A stretch of DNA of 64,000 bases. It comes from Bacillota bacterium (lineage in GTDB: Bacteria; Bacillota; Clostridia; Lachnospirales; Lachnospiraceae). Under the pieces are notes generated by a model. It saw only the letters and a list, made by a program, of their open reading frames with translations, was not told the origin of the DNA and did not search any database. The DNA lies in contig JAEWCQ010000010.1 in NCBI GenBank assembly GCA_023390555.1, forward strand, positions 1 through 64,000, written 5' to 3'. Both the position numbers and the translations under genes were made by a program. Shown piece by piece: positions 32,950 through 42,622 of this stretch; the stretch's first letter is position 1; the number at the start of each line of letters is the position of its first letter.

Positions 32950-33252
32950 CTATACACTGATCGATGAAATGATCGATGAAACACTATTCTCGCAACTTCC
33001 ATACTCCGTTTTTGCATTTGTCTCATATTTTACAATTTCATCCACTGCTTTGCGCAGCTCGTCCAAGCTTTCAATATCGCTCTGGAATGCCTTATCAAAT
33101 GCGCTGTTTGCATCACCTGTCCACATCTTATTCAGCTTCGTTACATCCGATTTCATACTTGAAATTTCTTTTTTAATCTTGTTCAGATAATTCTGCATCG
33201 AAGTTACATCACTGTTTAATTTTGTCGTGCTTACTTTAATTTTTTCTGCCAT
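32950..33252 (-). CDS. WXG100-like protein
   Basis: About 100 residues from ATG 33252, which has GGAGG five nt upstream; the ATG twelve nt earlier is too close to its own AAAGGAG. The hairpin turn reads KLNKMWTGDANSAFDKAF, a classic W-T-G followed by the spaced aromatic residue. It opens AEKIKVSTTKLNSDVTSM. A single Cys near the C-terminus (GSCENS) is unusual for the family. The first WXG100 gene after the small helical protein at 33270-33626, and probably its secretion partner. Confidence 0.85.
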   Translation of the reverse strand: MAEKIKVSTTKLNSDVTSMQNYLNKIKKEISSMKSDVTKLNKMWTGDANSAFDKAFQSDIESLDELRKAVDEIVKYETNAKTEYGSCENSVSSIISSISV

Positions 33253-33269
33253 CCTAACCTCCATCTCCT

Positions 33270-33626
33270 TTATTCAAAATGAATATTCAGGTTATCCAGC
33301 ATCTCTTTCACATCCCTAAGATCTTTCAAACCAAATTGGTTTCTGCTGCCACCTAAGATATTCGTGGAAACGATTCTGTCTTCTGTCTCTTCATAACACT
33401 TTACAATTTCTGCCAAACTATTTTTCATGTCTGCGAGACTATTTCTTTGAGCGGTAACTGATTCAATAATCTTCTGCAGTAACTGCTTATCGGTATTCCC
33501 TTCCACGAGACTGTCAAACTTTGAACAGACGGTGTTTAATCTTCCCAGTAAAGCACTTATTTCTTTTTCCTGTTCGCCCATTTCCTGAATGCTGTTCCTT
33601 ATCTGTTTCACAGATATATCAAACAT
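33270..33626 (-). CDS. Stand-alone copy of the T7SS toxin N-terminal helical module
   Basis: A 118-residue all-helical protein, no signal peptide. Its layout matches the first 90 residues of the two large toxins in this island: an initial segment ISVKQIRNSIQEMGEQEKEI, a second helix with RNSLADMKNSLAEIVKCY and the sequence EETEDRI, comparable to YEDTEKKI in the RHS protein and YQSTESTI in the glycine-zipper toxin. It lacks any toxin domain. It may be an accessory (Lap-like) partner or the remnant of a toxin. The gene has AGGAGGGGG at its start and an extended -10 (TGCTATAGT at 33653-33661) upstream. Confidence 0.65.
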   Translation of the reverse strand: MFDISVKQIRNSIQEMGEQEKEISALLGRLNTVCSKFDSLVEGNTDKQLLQKIIESVTAQRNSLADMKNSLAEIVKCYEETEDRIVSTNILGGSRNQFGLKDLRDVKEMLDNLNIHFE

Positions 33627-33760
33627 GCGTCTCCCCCTCCTTTGACTTTTCTACTATAGCACAAAAAAATCAAATATTCGGATTTTCCGACAGACGACAC
33701 GGGAAACGGGATGAATAACCAGTTTTTGACCTTTTTTTATGTAAAACAGGAAATCATTTT

Positions 33761-34540
33761 CTATTTTTTATCGATTTCCGTACTGCTGTTTCCGACTTCT
33801 CCACCCAACGTATACTCTAACTGACTCCCTGCTTTTGTACTTTCCAGATTCTCGTAGTACCAAAAGTACCATGTGACTCCAAATTCCTCATACTCAATGA
33901 TTTCGTCTGGTCTTTTCCCTTCCACACGCAGTTTATCAATACTTTCCCCTTCTCCCATTTCGTCTTCTCGTAAATTTCCCCATAGAAATCGGCAATGTTG
34001 TGGATCAATGCCTTCATCCTGTGAAACATCACTTAATGTTAATTGTCCTTTCAAAGCGTCTAATGCAGTTCCCGTATACCATCCATTCTTTTTTGCCGTT
34101 GTAGGTTCTCTCATTAAAAGAGTATACATTAATTCATTATTTACCTCTTTTTTTTTGAATTTAGCAAAAGTGTAACACAGTTCATTTCCATCCTTAAATG
34201 ACTGAAAATACATGGATAGATAATTGTCGTTTTCAAATTTTGCAATTATATTATCAATATTCCTTTGATACCCCTCACCCTCTTGCACATTGATATCTGC
34301 ATTTTTCATGGCTTCTTCTATGGTTGGATAGTAGTCACTGTCCGGGATATCCTCTTCCTTTCTACCAGTCGTCGGTAACTGACACTGATATTCAATGCTA
34401 ACCTGCGGAGTTTCCTCCTGGGAATTATCTTTGTTAATAAAACTAAGCAATAGGATTACAAGAAAACCAATTACAATAACGCCTATGATAATCCCCATTA
34501 TTTTAAGTATTATCTTCAATAATTTTTTGATTGTGTTCAT
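33761..34540 (-). CDS. Putative membrane-anchored immunity protein, copy 4
   Basis: A 259-residue protein with one membrane segment at about residues 10-34 (IILKIMGIIIGVIVIGFLV) and an extracytoplasmic domain of about 220 residues. Conserved among all four tandem copies are EEDIPDSDYYPTIEEAM, the YFQSF strand, HCRFLWGNLRE and the C-terminal WYFWYYENLESTKAGSQL followed by YTLGGEVGNSS. The middle (about 125-185) differs. This is the most diverged copy, ending EIDKK rather than ETED. Position behind a polymorphic toxin gene indicates immunity; I recognise no named family. Confidence 0.65.
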   Translation of the reverse strand: MNTIKKLLKIILKIMGIIIGVIVIGFLVILLLSFINKDNSQEETPQVSIEYQCQLPTTGRKEEDIPDSDYYPTIEEAMKNADINVQEGEGYQRNIDNIIAKFENDNYLSMYFQSFKDGNELCYTFAKFKKKEVNNELMYTLLMREPTTAKKNGWYTGTALDALKGQLTLSDVSQDEGIDPQHCRFLWGNLREDEMGEGESIDKLRVEGKRPDEIIEYEEFGVTWYFWYYENLESTKAGSQLEYTLGGEVGNSSTEIDKK

Positions 34541-34735
34541 CTTTTCTCCTATGTGCTTTTATATATCGTTAATAAGATTTAAAGACAAAGCTTGTATTCT
34601 GGAAATAGATAACCATTTTAGGCAAGAAAATCTGACTGCTCAATGAGCAGCAAGCCCCCAACTTAATTTTATTGTGTAGAGTTCTAACTATTTAATTAAT
34701 TATAGGTTTTCTTCAAGAAGTTTGCAGTTGCCCCG

Positions 34736-35518
34736 TCAATCCTCCGTTTCCGTACTGCTGTTTCCGACTTCTCCACCCAATGTGTACTCTAACTGACTTC
34801 CGGCTTTTGTACTTTCCATATTTTCGTAGTACCAGAAGTACCATGTAACACCAAATTCCTGATATTGGATTATTCCATCTGGTTTTTTTCCTTCTACCTG
34901 AAGTTTATCAATGCTTTCTGCTTTCTTCATCTTATCTTCTCTAAGATTGCCCCATATAAAGCGACAATTTTCAGGATCAACACCGTTATCTTGCAAAGCA
35001 TCACTCAATGTTAATTGTGTATGCAAAAGTTCAAAGGAGTCCGAAACTAAAAATGAAAGACCTGTTTTTTCCTTTGAAACTGTTGGTTCTGCCAGCAATA
35101 ATGTATACATTTCTTGATCATCAATCAATTTTTTTTTAAACTTTGCAAATGTATCACAAATCTCATCTTCTTTGAATGACTGAAAATAAATGGACAGATA
35201 CTCATCATTTTCAAACTTTATAATGATATTATCAATATTCTTCTGATACTCCTCACCTTCTTCCATATCAATATCTGCATTTTGCATGGCTTCTTCTATC
35301 GTTGGAAAATAATCACTGTCCGGTATATCCTCTTCTATTCTATCAGTATTTGGTAACTGGCCCTGATATTCAATGCTCACCTGTGGAGTTCCTTCCTTTG
35401 AACTATCTTTATTAGTAAAACTCAGCAGTATAATTCCCAGAAATCCAATCACAATGACACCTATGATGATTCCGATTATTTTAAGTATTGTCTTCGAAAA
35501 CTTTTTAATTGTACTCAT
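34736..35518 (-). CDS. Putative membrane-anchored immunity protein, copy 3
   Basis: A 260-residue paralogue of the neighbouring genes with the same layout: membrane anchor (about 10-34), extracytoplasmic domain with SIEYQGQLPNTDRIEED and the near-invariant C-terminal 50 residues (WYFWYYENMESTKAGSQ). The variable middle here reads EMYTLLLAEPTVSKEKTGL and adds FLVSDSFELLHTQLTLSD. Separated from copies 2 and 4 by about 195-nt spacers that are themselves homologous, so it arose by duplication of a gene-plus-spacer unit. Confidence 0.65.
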   Translation of the reverse strand: MSTIKKFSKTILKIIGIIIGVIVIGFLGIILLSFTNKDSSKEGTPQVSIEYQGQLPNTDRIEEDIPDSDYFPTIEEAMQNADIDMEEGEEYQKNIDNIIIKFENDEYLSIYFQSFKEDEICDTFAKFKKKLIDDQEMYTLLLAEPTVSKEKTGLSFLVSDSFELLHTQLTLSDALQDNGVDPENCRFIWGNLREDKMKKAESIDKLQVEGKKPDGIIQYQEFGVTWYFWYYENMESTKAGSQLEYTLGGEVGNSSTETED

Positions 35519-35715
35519 CTTTTCTCCTTTGTGCTTTTATATATCGTTAAAAAGATTTAAAGACAAAGCCTGTATCCTTGAAACAGATAACCATTTAAGG
35601 CAAGAAAATCTGACTGCTCAATGAGCAGCAAGCCTCCAACTTAACTTTTATTATATAGAATTCTAACTATCTAATTATTTTATAGCCTTTTTACAAGAAA
35701 TTTAAAATTATTCCG

Positions 35716-36492
35716 TCAATCTTCCGTTTCCGTACTGCTGTTTCCGACTTCTCCACCCAATGTATACTCTAACTGACTCCCGGCTTTTGTACTTTCTAGA
35801 TTTTCGTAGTACCAGAAGTACCAAACTTTACCAAACTTTTTAAATTCTATAACATCATCCGGTTTTTTGCCCTCTACACGAAGTTTATCAATTCTTTCCC
35901 CTTCTTCCATTTTGCTTTTTTGTAAAACTCCCCAAATAAAACGACAATGTTCAGGGTCAATTCCATCATCTTGTGAAGCATCACTTAATGACAGCTGATC
36001 ATGCAAAAGATCTAATGAATTGCCTATATACCAAGCATCTTTCGTTGATTCAATTGGCTCTCTCATTAGAAATGTATATCTTGTCTCATCACCAAAGATT
36101 TTTTTCTTAAACTTTGCAAATGTGTCACAGATCTCATCATCACCGTTAAATGACTGAAAATAAATAGTTAAGTAAATATCGTTTTCAAACTTTATAATGA
36201 TATTATCTATATTCCTCTGGTACTCTTCTCCATCTTCCACGTCAATATCTGCATATTCCATGGCCTCTTCTATCGTTGGATAATAATCACTATCCGGAAT
36301 ATCCTCTTCTTTTCTACCGGTATTCGGTAACTGACCCTGATATTCAATGCTCACCTGTGGTGTTCCCTCATTAGAATCATCTTCATTAATAAAACTAAGC
36401 AATATAATTCCCAGAAATCCAGTCACAATGGCGCCTATGATGATTCCAATTATTTTAAGTACTATCTTTAAAAACTTTTTGATTGTGTTCAT
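35716..36492 (-). CDS. Putative membrane-anchored immunity protein, copy 2
   Basis: A 258-residue paralogue with N-terminal anchor (LKIIGIIIGAIVTGFLGI) and extracytoplasmic domain. Compared with the other copies its middle is distinct (GDETRYTFLMREPIESTKD) and, just before the invariant C-terminus, it has EFKKFGKVWYFWYYENLES where others have EYQEFG-type sequence. Preserved frame and ribosome site (GGAGAAAAG before ATG) indicate a functional gene. It could protect against a related toxin variant rather than the resident one. Confidence 0.65.
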   Translation of the reverse strand: MNTIKKFLKIVLKIIGIIIGAIVTGFLGIILLSFINEDDSNEGTPQVSIEYQGQLPNTGRKEEDIPDSDYYPTIEEAMEYADIDVEDGEEYQRNIDNIIIKFENDIYLTIYFQSFNGDDEICDTFAKFKKKIFGDETRYTFLMREPIESTKDAWYIGNSLDLLHDQLSLSDASQDDGIDPEHCRFIWGVLQKSKMEEGERIDKLRVEGKKPDDVIEFKKFGKVWYFWYYENLESTKAGSQLEYTLGGEVGNSSTETED

Positions 36493-36685
36493 CTTTTCTC
36501 CTGCGTAGTTCTATTTAACGTTTAGAAAGATTTAAGACAAAGCTTATATTTTTGTTTTAAATAATTAATAACAATCTTATAAATTGACTGTTCAACAAGC
36601 AGTCGGCCCCAACTTAATTTCTATTTAGAGTTCTATCTATCTCGTTAATTTATAGCTTTTTTACAAGAAATTTAAAATTATACCG

Positions 36686-37462
36686 TCAATCTTCCGTTTC
36701 CGTACTGCTGTTTCCGACTTCTCCACCTAATGTATACTCTAATTGACTCCCGGCTTTTGTACTTTCCAGATTATCGTAGTACCAGAAGTACCACGTATCA
36801 CCAAATTCCTGATATTCAATTATTCCATCTGGTTTTTTGCCTTCTACCTGCAGTTTATCAATGCTTTCATCCTCTTCCATTTCATCTTTTCGAAGACTTC
36901 CCCAAATAAAACGGCAATGCTCTGAATCAATGCCGTATATTCTCGAATAATCACTTAATGTTAATTGTCCATGTAAAGCTTCTAATGCAGTTCCCATATA
37001 CCAGGAATTTATTTTTGATACCTCTGTTGTTTCTCTTAATACAGCATATAACGTTTCATCATTAACTAACTTTTTTATTAATTTTACAAATGTATCGCAA
37101 ATTTCATCATCACCTTTAAATGACTGAAAATAAATGGATAAATAATCGTCATTTTCAAATTTTGCAATCACATTGTCAATATTTCTCTGGTACTCTTCAC
37201 CCTCTTCCACATCAATATCTGCATTCTGCACGGCTTCTGCTACCGTTGGATAATAGTCACTGTCCGGTATGTCCTCTTCCTGCATTTTAGTAGTCTGAAT
37301 CTGACCCTGATATTCGATATTTACCTGTGGTGCTTCCTCATTAGAATTATCTTTATCAATAAAACTCAGCAGTATAATTCCCAGAAATCCAGTCACAACA
37401 ATGCATATTATAATTCCTATTATTTTAAGGATTGTCTTTGTGATTTTTTTCATTATTCTCAT
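36686..37462 (-). CDS. Putative membrane-anchored immunity protein, copy 1 (cognate candidate)
   Basis: A 258-residue member of the array, the first after the RHS toxin, only 9 nt from its stop, so the likely cognate immunity gene. Membrane anchor at about 12-35 (IIGIIICIVVTGFLGIILL), then NIEYQGQIQTTKMQEEDIP, IDSEHCRFIWGSLRKDEM and the shared C-terminus. An outward-facing domain means it would neutralise a toxin that acts on or across the cell membrane from outside, not a cytoplasmic nuclease. A surface-exposed decoy is less likely, given the location. Confidence 0.7.
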   Translation of the reverse strand: MRIMKKITKTILKIIGIIICIVVTGFLGIILLSFIDKDNSNEEAPQVNIEYQGQIQTTKMQEEDIPDSDYYPTVAEAVQNADIDVEEGEEYQRNIDNVIAKFENDDYLSIYFQSFKGDDEICDTFVKLIKKLVNDETLYAVLRETTEVSKINSWYMGTALEALHGQLTLSDYSRIYGIDSEHCRFIWGSLRKDEMEEDESIDKLQVEGKKPDGIIEYQEFGDTWYFWYYDNLESTKAGSQLEYTLGGEVGNSSTETED

Positions 37463-37471
37463 TTTCTGCTC

Positions 37472-40400
37472 CTATTCAACAGCACAGGTATTCCCAATCA
37501 GTGAATTTAAATTTGTAATCCATTGCAAAAGAGCTGGTGACAAACCGGCCAAAACTTCAGCTACTGGAGCTATCAGTCCATCATCAAAAGTGCCTACACC
37601 CGTGAAATCATCAATTATAAGACCCAATAACACCACAATCACTACAAAACTTGCTATTTGATTTCTGCTTGCTATGTTTGTTTCTTCTGTATAGGACCAT
37701 GAAAGACTTCCATAATCATCAATCAGAGTTCCATCAGGAAGCGGGAGAGGAAGATTTCCACTACTTCCTCCTACACTAGCACTTACCCATATTCCATCCT
37801 TATTAAAGTACTGAGCATAAGTCTCCGACACCCCGGTTTTATTATCTTTAAAAGTAAATTCATTGCTTGATTTCCATGTGCCCAGATTCAACCCTGTTCC
37901 TGAAAGCTGAGAATTCAAACTGATATTTGTTCCTGGTATATCCACACCCATGTTGATAGACCATCCTGTCACCTTATTGTATGCACTCTTTTCTAATACA
38001 AATATGTTACCTCCTTCGTGAGTTTTTACCTGATAAGTTCCTTGCCCAAGTTCTTTATCAACCAGCATTCTATCTTCCCCATACACATTTTTATTCCAGT
38101 AATTATCCTTAAAATCCCGAATCACATCACTTGCTGCCTTATTAACACTATCCTCTACATCGCTCAGGCTTGGCCATGCACCATTTAAGTCAACATAAGT
38201 GAACGGATTCTGCCAGCAGTACCCATAGTGGTTTAGTGTCTCCGGCGTCGCAATATAACCACGTACAGTATCCTCACTGATAAATCTTCCCTGTGTGCTG
38301 TCGTACTCTCTCGCCTGCGCAAACCATGTTTCAGACATCCGGTCAAAACGATAACCGGTGTAACCGAACGGCTGAAGTTCGCCCTGATTGCCATACAGAT
38401 CATTTCCGAACTCATCATATCCGAAAGAGGCTGCAATCTGTCCTGTTTCATCCAGGCACCGGGTCGTGCTGCCGAGTTCATCGGTAAGAGCGTGACGAAT
38501 GATTCCATTCTCTACTGAGCCAAGAATATTTCCATCCCAGATATAGTCCTGGATGCTTCCATGTTCTTCCTTCGCAAGCAGATTGTAATATGGTCTTGTG
38601 ATGTCCGTAATATAGGAACGATTTCCATCTGGGGTGGATTCCAGAATCCGATGTCCCAGTCCGTTGTACTCATATTCTGCATGTTCTCCGCTTTCTGTAA
38701 TCACGCAGTCCAGACGATTCAATGGGCCAAAGTAAAACTGCTTCGTTTGTCTGCCGTTTTCGAGAACCTCTTTCCGGTTACCGCGTCCATCGTAATTAAA
38801 AGCAGTAACCTGGAGCTGTTCATTATTTTTGGAATGAAGAATCTGTAACAGTCGTCCTGCCACATCATACCGATAATCCTCTCGGCCTTGCATCTGATCA
38901 ATGGATGCAATCCGGTTGCCACAGGCATCATAACGAAAGCTTCGTAATAAATGACCGTCTTTTTCCACCTCTAACAGTCGATTTAAAGCATCATACTCAT
39001 AGGCGTAGCTGCCACTTTCTTCCTCCAGTCCCTGCCGCTTCTTTATCATTCCAGTCTTATTGCCAAGCACATCATAGGTGTAGCTATTTTGTTCTAAAAT
39101 CCCCTGCGCATTTTGCTGTGTAAAATTGCTTAAATAACCTGCGCTGTTATACGTGTAGGTCGTCTGTATTCCATTTGGCTGATGTTTCTCAAATAATCGT
39201 CCACATACATCATATGCAAAGGTTGTCTTTCCCAGAACAGAAACAACTTCACAGAGGCGGAGTGCATCATCGTAATGATATTCTGCCTTTGTACCGTCCG
39301 GATAACAGACCTCCCGCCGTTCTCCCATGCTTCCATAAGCATATCCCACTTCCTGCCCCTTGGGGTCTTTTACTCTTTTGATTCTTGAAAGTGCATCGTA
39401 TTCGACTATCGTTTTTCCAAGCCAGTCATGGATATTTTGTATTCTCCGCAGCGCATCATATTCATATACAACCTGCTTTCCATCGGCATACGTAATCTGT
39501 GCCGGATCTCCGGACATAGTATAGTCATAGCGTGTCTCATAACCATCCCGGTCTATTTTTCCGGTCAGATGGCCTGCAGCATCGTAAGTGTAACGTTCCA
39601 CCGCTCCCAGCGGATCCGTAACCGCAATGACCTGCCCGGCAATATCCCTTTCATAGATGGTCCGATGCAGATCCGGTTCTGTTTCCCCGCCCTGCAGAAT
39701 ACCGATTAACTGATCCATTTCATCATAGGTATAATAGGTTGTATTTCCGACTGCATCGGTGACAGAAGTCAGCTTTCCCGCAGGTGAATAGGTATAGAAG
39801 GCGGTGTTTCCCCGTGCATCTGTCACCCCGGTGACATTGCCAGACACATCATAGGAATAAGTCTTTTTCTCCCCACTGCTGCCCTCAACAGACCGGATGC
39901 CGCTCAGCTTGTCATAACAATAGGTCAGCCGGGTTCCCTCACGCGTCATTCTGCTTGCAAGCTTGCCGTTCCCATTATAAGTATAAGTCTCCTTTGTACC
40001 GTCCGGCAGCCGAACTTCACGCAGCAGGCCACCGGGATAGTACAGGCATTCTGTTTTTCTTCCAGCCTTATCCAGAATAGACGAAAGTTTCCCAAGCGGT
40101 GTATAGGTATAGGCGGTGCATCCGCCGAGAGCATCTGTCTCACCGGTCAGATGTCCGGCAGTATCATACGTGTATGTTGTGACATTTCCCACTGCGTCTG
40201 TTTTCCGGATCAGCTTCCCAAGACTGTCATATTCCAAATGCATGATATTCCCGTCCGCATCTGTCATGGACGTACAGTTTCCCACTGCATCATACCCATA
40301 CTGCAAAACAGCTCCTGTATCTGCCTTCTCTGAGGTACGGTTCCCCATTCCATCGTATGTATATTGCAAGCTGTGCCCAAGTGGATTCGTCACTTGAATC

Positions 40401-42361
40401 CGGTGATTTGCTCTGTCATATTTATAGGACGTAATTCCACCGTTGGGGCTGACGACTTTGGAAATGTTTCGCATACTGTCATATTCATATGCAGTTACCT
40501 GACCAGATTTATTCTGATAGGATATCGGCTTTTGAATACAGCCATAGAGAAAACGTTCCTCCGCCCCGTCAAAATCAATGATCGAAGCCACTTTTCCGGT
40601 TTCCTGATACTGGTAACGTTTTACGTTTTGATCCGCATCGGTCACACTGAGAAGCCGGTCTTTTTCATCATACGTGTACGCCGTACGGTTTCCTTCCCCG
40701 TCTATACTTTCTACCACACGGTTCAGGGTATCATAAGCATAGTGAATGTCTCCTTTTCCATCTTCCTTCACTCCTGTGATATTGCTTCTCATATCATAAG
40801 TAAGCCGCAGGGAAGAACCGTCCGGCTTGGTAATCAATTCCGCTCTTCTTACATCATCATAACCAATCTTTGTTACAGCCTGATCCGGCGTGATGATCTC
40901 AGTCAGTTTTCCTTCGTTATCATAATGCCATCTGGTCTGCCCGCCGGCAGCATTTCTGACGCTGACCAGCCTGCCTTTTGCATCATACGTATAGCAGGTA
41001 CGACCGCCTCTGGGATCGATAATGGACGTTATGTTCCCGTAATGGTCAAATGTACGCCGGTATTCGTTTCCATTTTTGTCTGTATACTCTGTTCCGAAGT
41101 TCTGCTCATTATAGGAATATGATTCGGTCCCTTCGTCTGTAATCGTATGTGTATGACGCATTTTCTCATCATGCACATATGTAATTTGATTGTTATTGCG
41201 GTCTGTAAATACAAGATGCTTCCGGTCGTCCTCATACGCATATTGCATCTTCTCCCCGTCCGCAAAGGTCTGACAGATGACTCGCCCCTTTTCATCATAG
41301 GTATTTTCCAGTTTTTGATAACCGGCAGCATTTTGAACGGTTCTGATTCTCCGGTTTTCATCATAGGTGTATGCCGTTTTTCCGTGATCAGCTGCTTCTA
41401 CCTCGCTAAGCAGTCCATCCAAATAGGACATAAGGACATTTCGTCCGGTGTGGTCGCAAACACGCTCCAGATATCCTGCCTTATTATAGTGATAAAACAA
41501 AGTTTCCAGTTCATATTCATTTTGCAACGATTTTTCCATCGCAATGCTGACACGCTCCGCCCGGATCAGTCTGCCCCTGTCATAAAAAAACCGGATACTG
41601 TTTCCCAAAAGATCCATGCAAGAGAGCAGAATGCCGTCCGAATCAAACTGCATACTGTCTTTTCCGGAACCGGACAGGAAAAAACCATCTTCCCGCTCTT
41701 GTATGGTTTCCATGCTGCCGTATACGCTAAAGTACATACTCCCGTTAGTATCCGCCTTTTCAAAGCGCTCTTCTTTCCCATCCCCTGATTTCAACATAAG
41801 TGCATTCACTTCCATTTTCAGTGCTGTCTCATAATTGTGTGACCAGGATGTTCCCATACTGTGTTCCGTCAAACCCAGGGCATTATAATAACGAACAAAA
41901 GACAGCGGAATACTTCCCGCTATCTCTATTTCCTTCACCTCATCAACATAATTGCCGTTGCACATATTGACCGGGTCGCCTCCATACTCACCGCATCTCT
42001 GACTGCTTCCGCCGCCATTGTTTCCTATGTCTTTTAACTGCTTTTCCAATGAACTGACTACGGCCTTTATTTTTTTCATTCCGGCTTTATTCCCGGCAAT
42101 TTTCTTTTCCGTATCTTCATAGAGATTTGTAATATCGGAAAGTGCCTTTTTGATTCCTTCCATACCGCTCTGCTCATTGCGCACTGCCGATGCAAGCTGC
42201 TTTAACTGCCTTTTCATAATTGCATAACTGTTTCCGCCAAGTGAGCTGGAATCGGCAAGTGTATCCAGCTTGTCTGCCATCTGCCGCAATGTTTTACTAT
42301 ATTCCTCCTATTCTGAGACACTTCTTTTCAATTCTCCCGGTTTGACTGAAAACTCTGCCAT
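37472..42361 (-). CDS. RHS/YD-repeat polymorphic toxin with T7SS N-terminal module, in-frame TAG at codon 18
   Basis: About 1,629 codons. From ATG 42361 (GGGAG six nt upstream) it reads MAEFSVKPGELKRSVSE, then TAG at 42308-42310, then in the same frame EEYSKTLRQMADKLDTLAD. Without the stop this is the island's shared toxin-targeting module (about 1-90). Next come DUF6531 (GGDPVNMCNGNYVDEV), about 40 YD repeats and the RHS core ending REYDSTQGRFISED and NPFTYVDLNG. The last 235 residues are the toxin: no nuclease or deaminase motif, but a strong hydrophobic helix (FVVIVVLLGLIID) and a second hydrophobic stretch, suggesting membrane attack. TTG at 42289 is the first start after the stop; its AGGAGG is 14 nt away. 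Confidence 0.85.
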
Positions 42362-42373
42362 CACTTTCTCCCT

Positions 42374-42622
42374 TTATACAATCATTAATCGTGCGCCATT
42401 TTTGATTCCATTGGCGGCAAGTGTCGAATCGTTTGTAAGTATTTTTTTGCTCTCCATCGTACACAGCATAAATTTCTCCGGCTGATCATTTAATACACTT
42501 CTGTATTTTTTACACATCATCTCCTGTATTTCCTGCAGCAGATGTATGATTTTTACATTTTCATCCAACCGAAAGTCATAGACCATGTCAACTGCCGGGA
42601 AATAGATATCGACTAATATCAT
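42374..42622 (-). CDS. esaB: EsaB/YukD-like ubiquitin-fold protein
   Basis: An 82-residue cytoplasmic protein from ATG 42622, chosen because GGAGG lies ten nt upstream (the ATG at 42640 is the base of that site). Sequence ILVDIYFPAVDMVYDFRLDENV then a helix VKIIHLLQEIQEMMCKK and a final TLAANGIKNGARLMIV fit the beta-grasp of YukD/EsaB, a conserved regulator or accessory of Firmicutes type VII secretion. It overlaps the preceding gene by 4 nt and lies 12 nt before the RHS gene. Low identity makes the call fold-based. Confidence 0.75.
   Translation of the reverse strand: MILVDIYFPAVDMVYDFRLDENVKIIHLLQEIQEMMCKKYRSVLNDQPEKFMLCTMESKKILTNDSTLAANGIKNGARLMIV

Larger units (their letters stand above)
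33761..37462 (-). repeat. Tandem array of four ~975-bp gene-plus-spacer units
   Basis: Genes at 36686, 35716, 34736 and 33761 are paralogous and the spacers between them (about 34541-34735, 35519-35715, 36493-36685) are also alike, each containing a small hairpin with TGCTCA/TGAGCA or its decay product and an AT-rich stretch. The identity of spacer and gene ends shows duplication by unequal recombination. The spacers contain no conserved open frame. Confidence 0.85.

Noticed and set aside
37472..42289. RHS protein as part of a type VI secretion system
   Set aside because: No VgrG, PAAR or other T6SS gene; the N-terminal helical module and neighbours are those of a Gram-positive T7SSb.
42281..42289. 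TTG at 42289 as the natural start of the RHS gene
   Set aside because: The AGGAGG is 14 nt away, and the frame extends upstream through a TAG to a well-placed ATG encoding residues that match the sister module.
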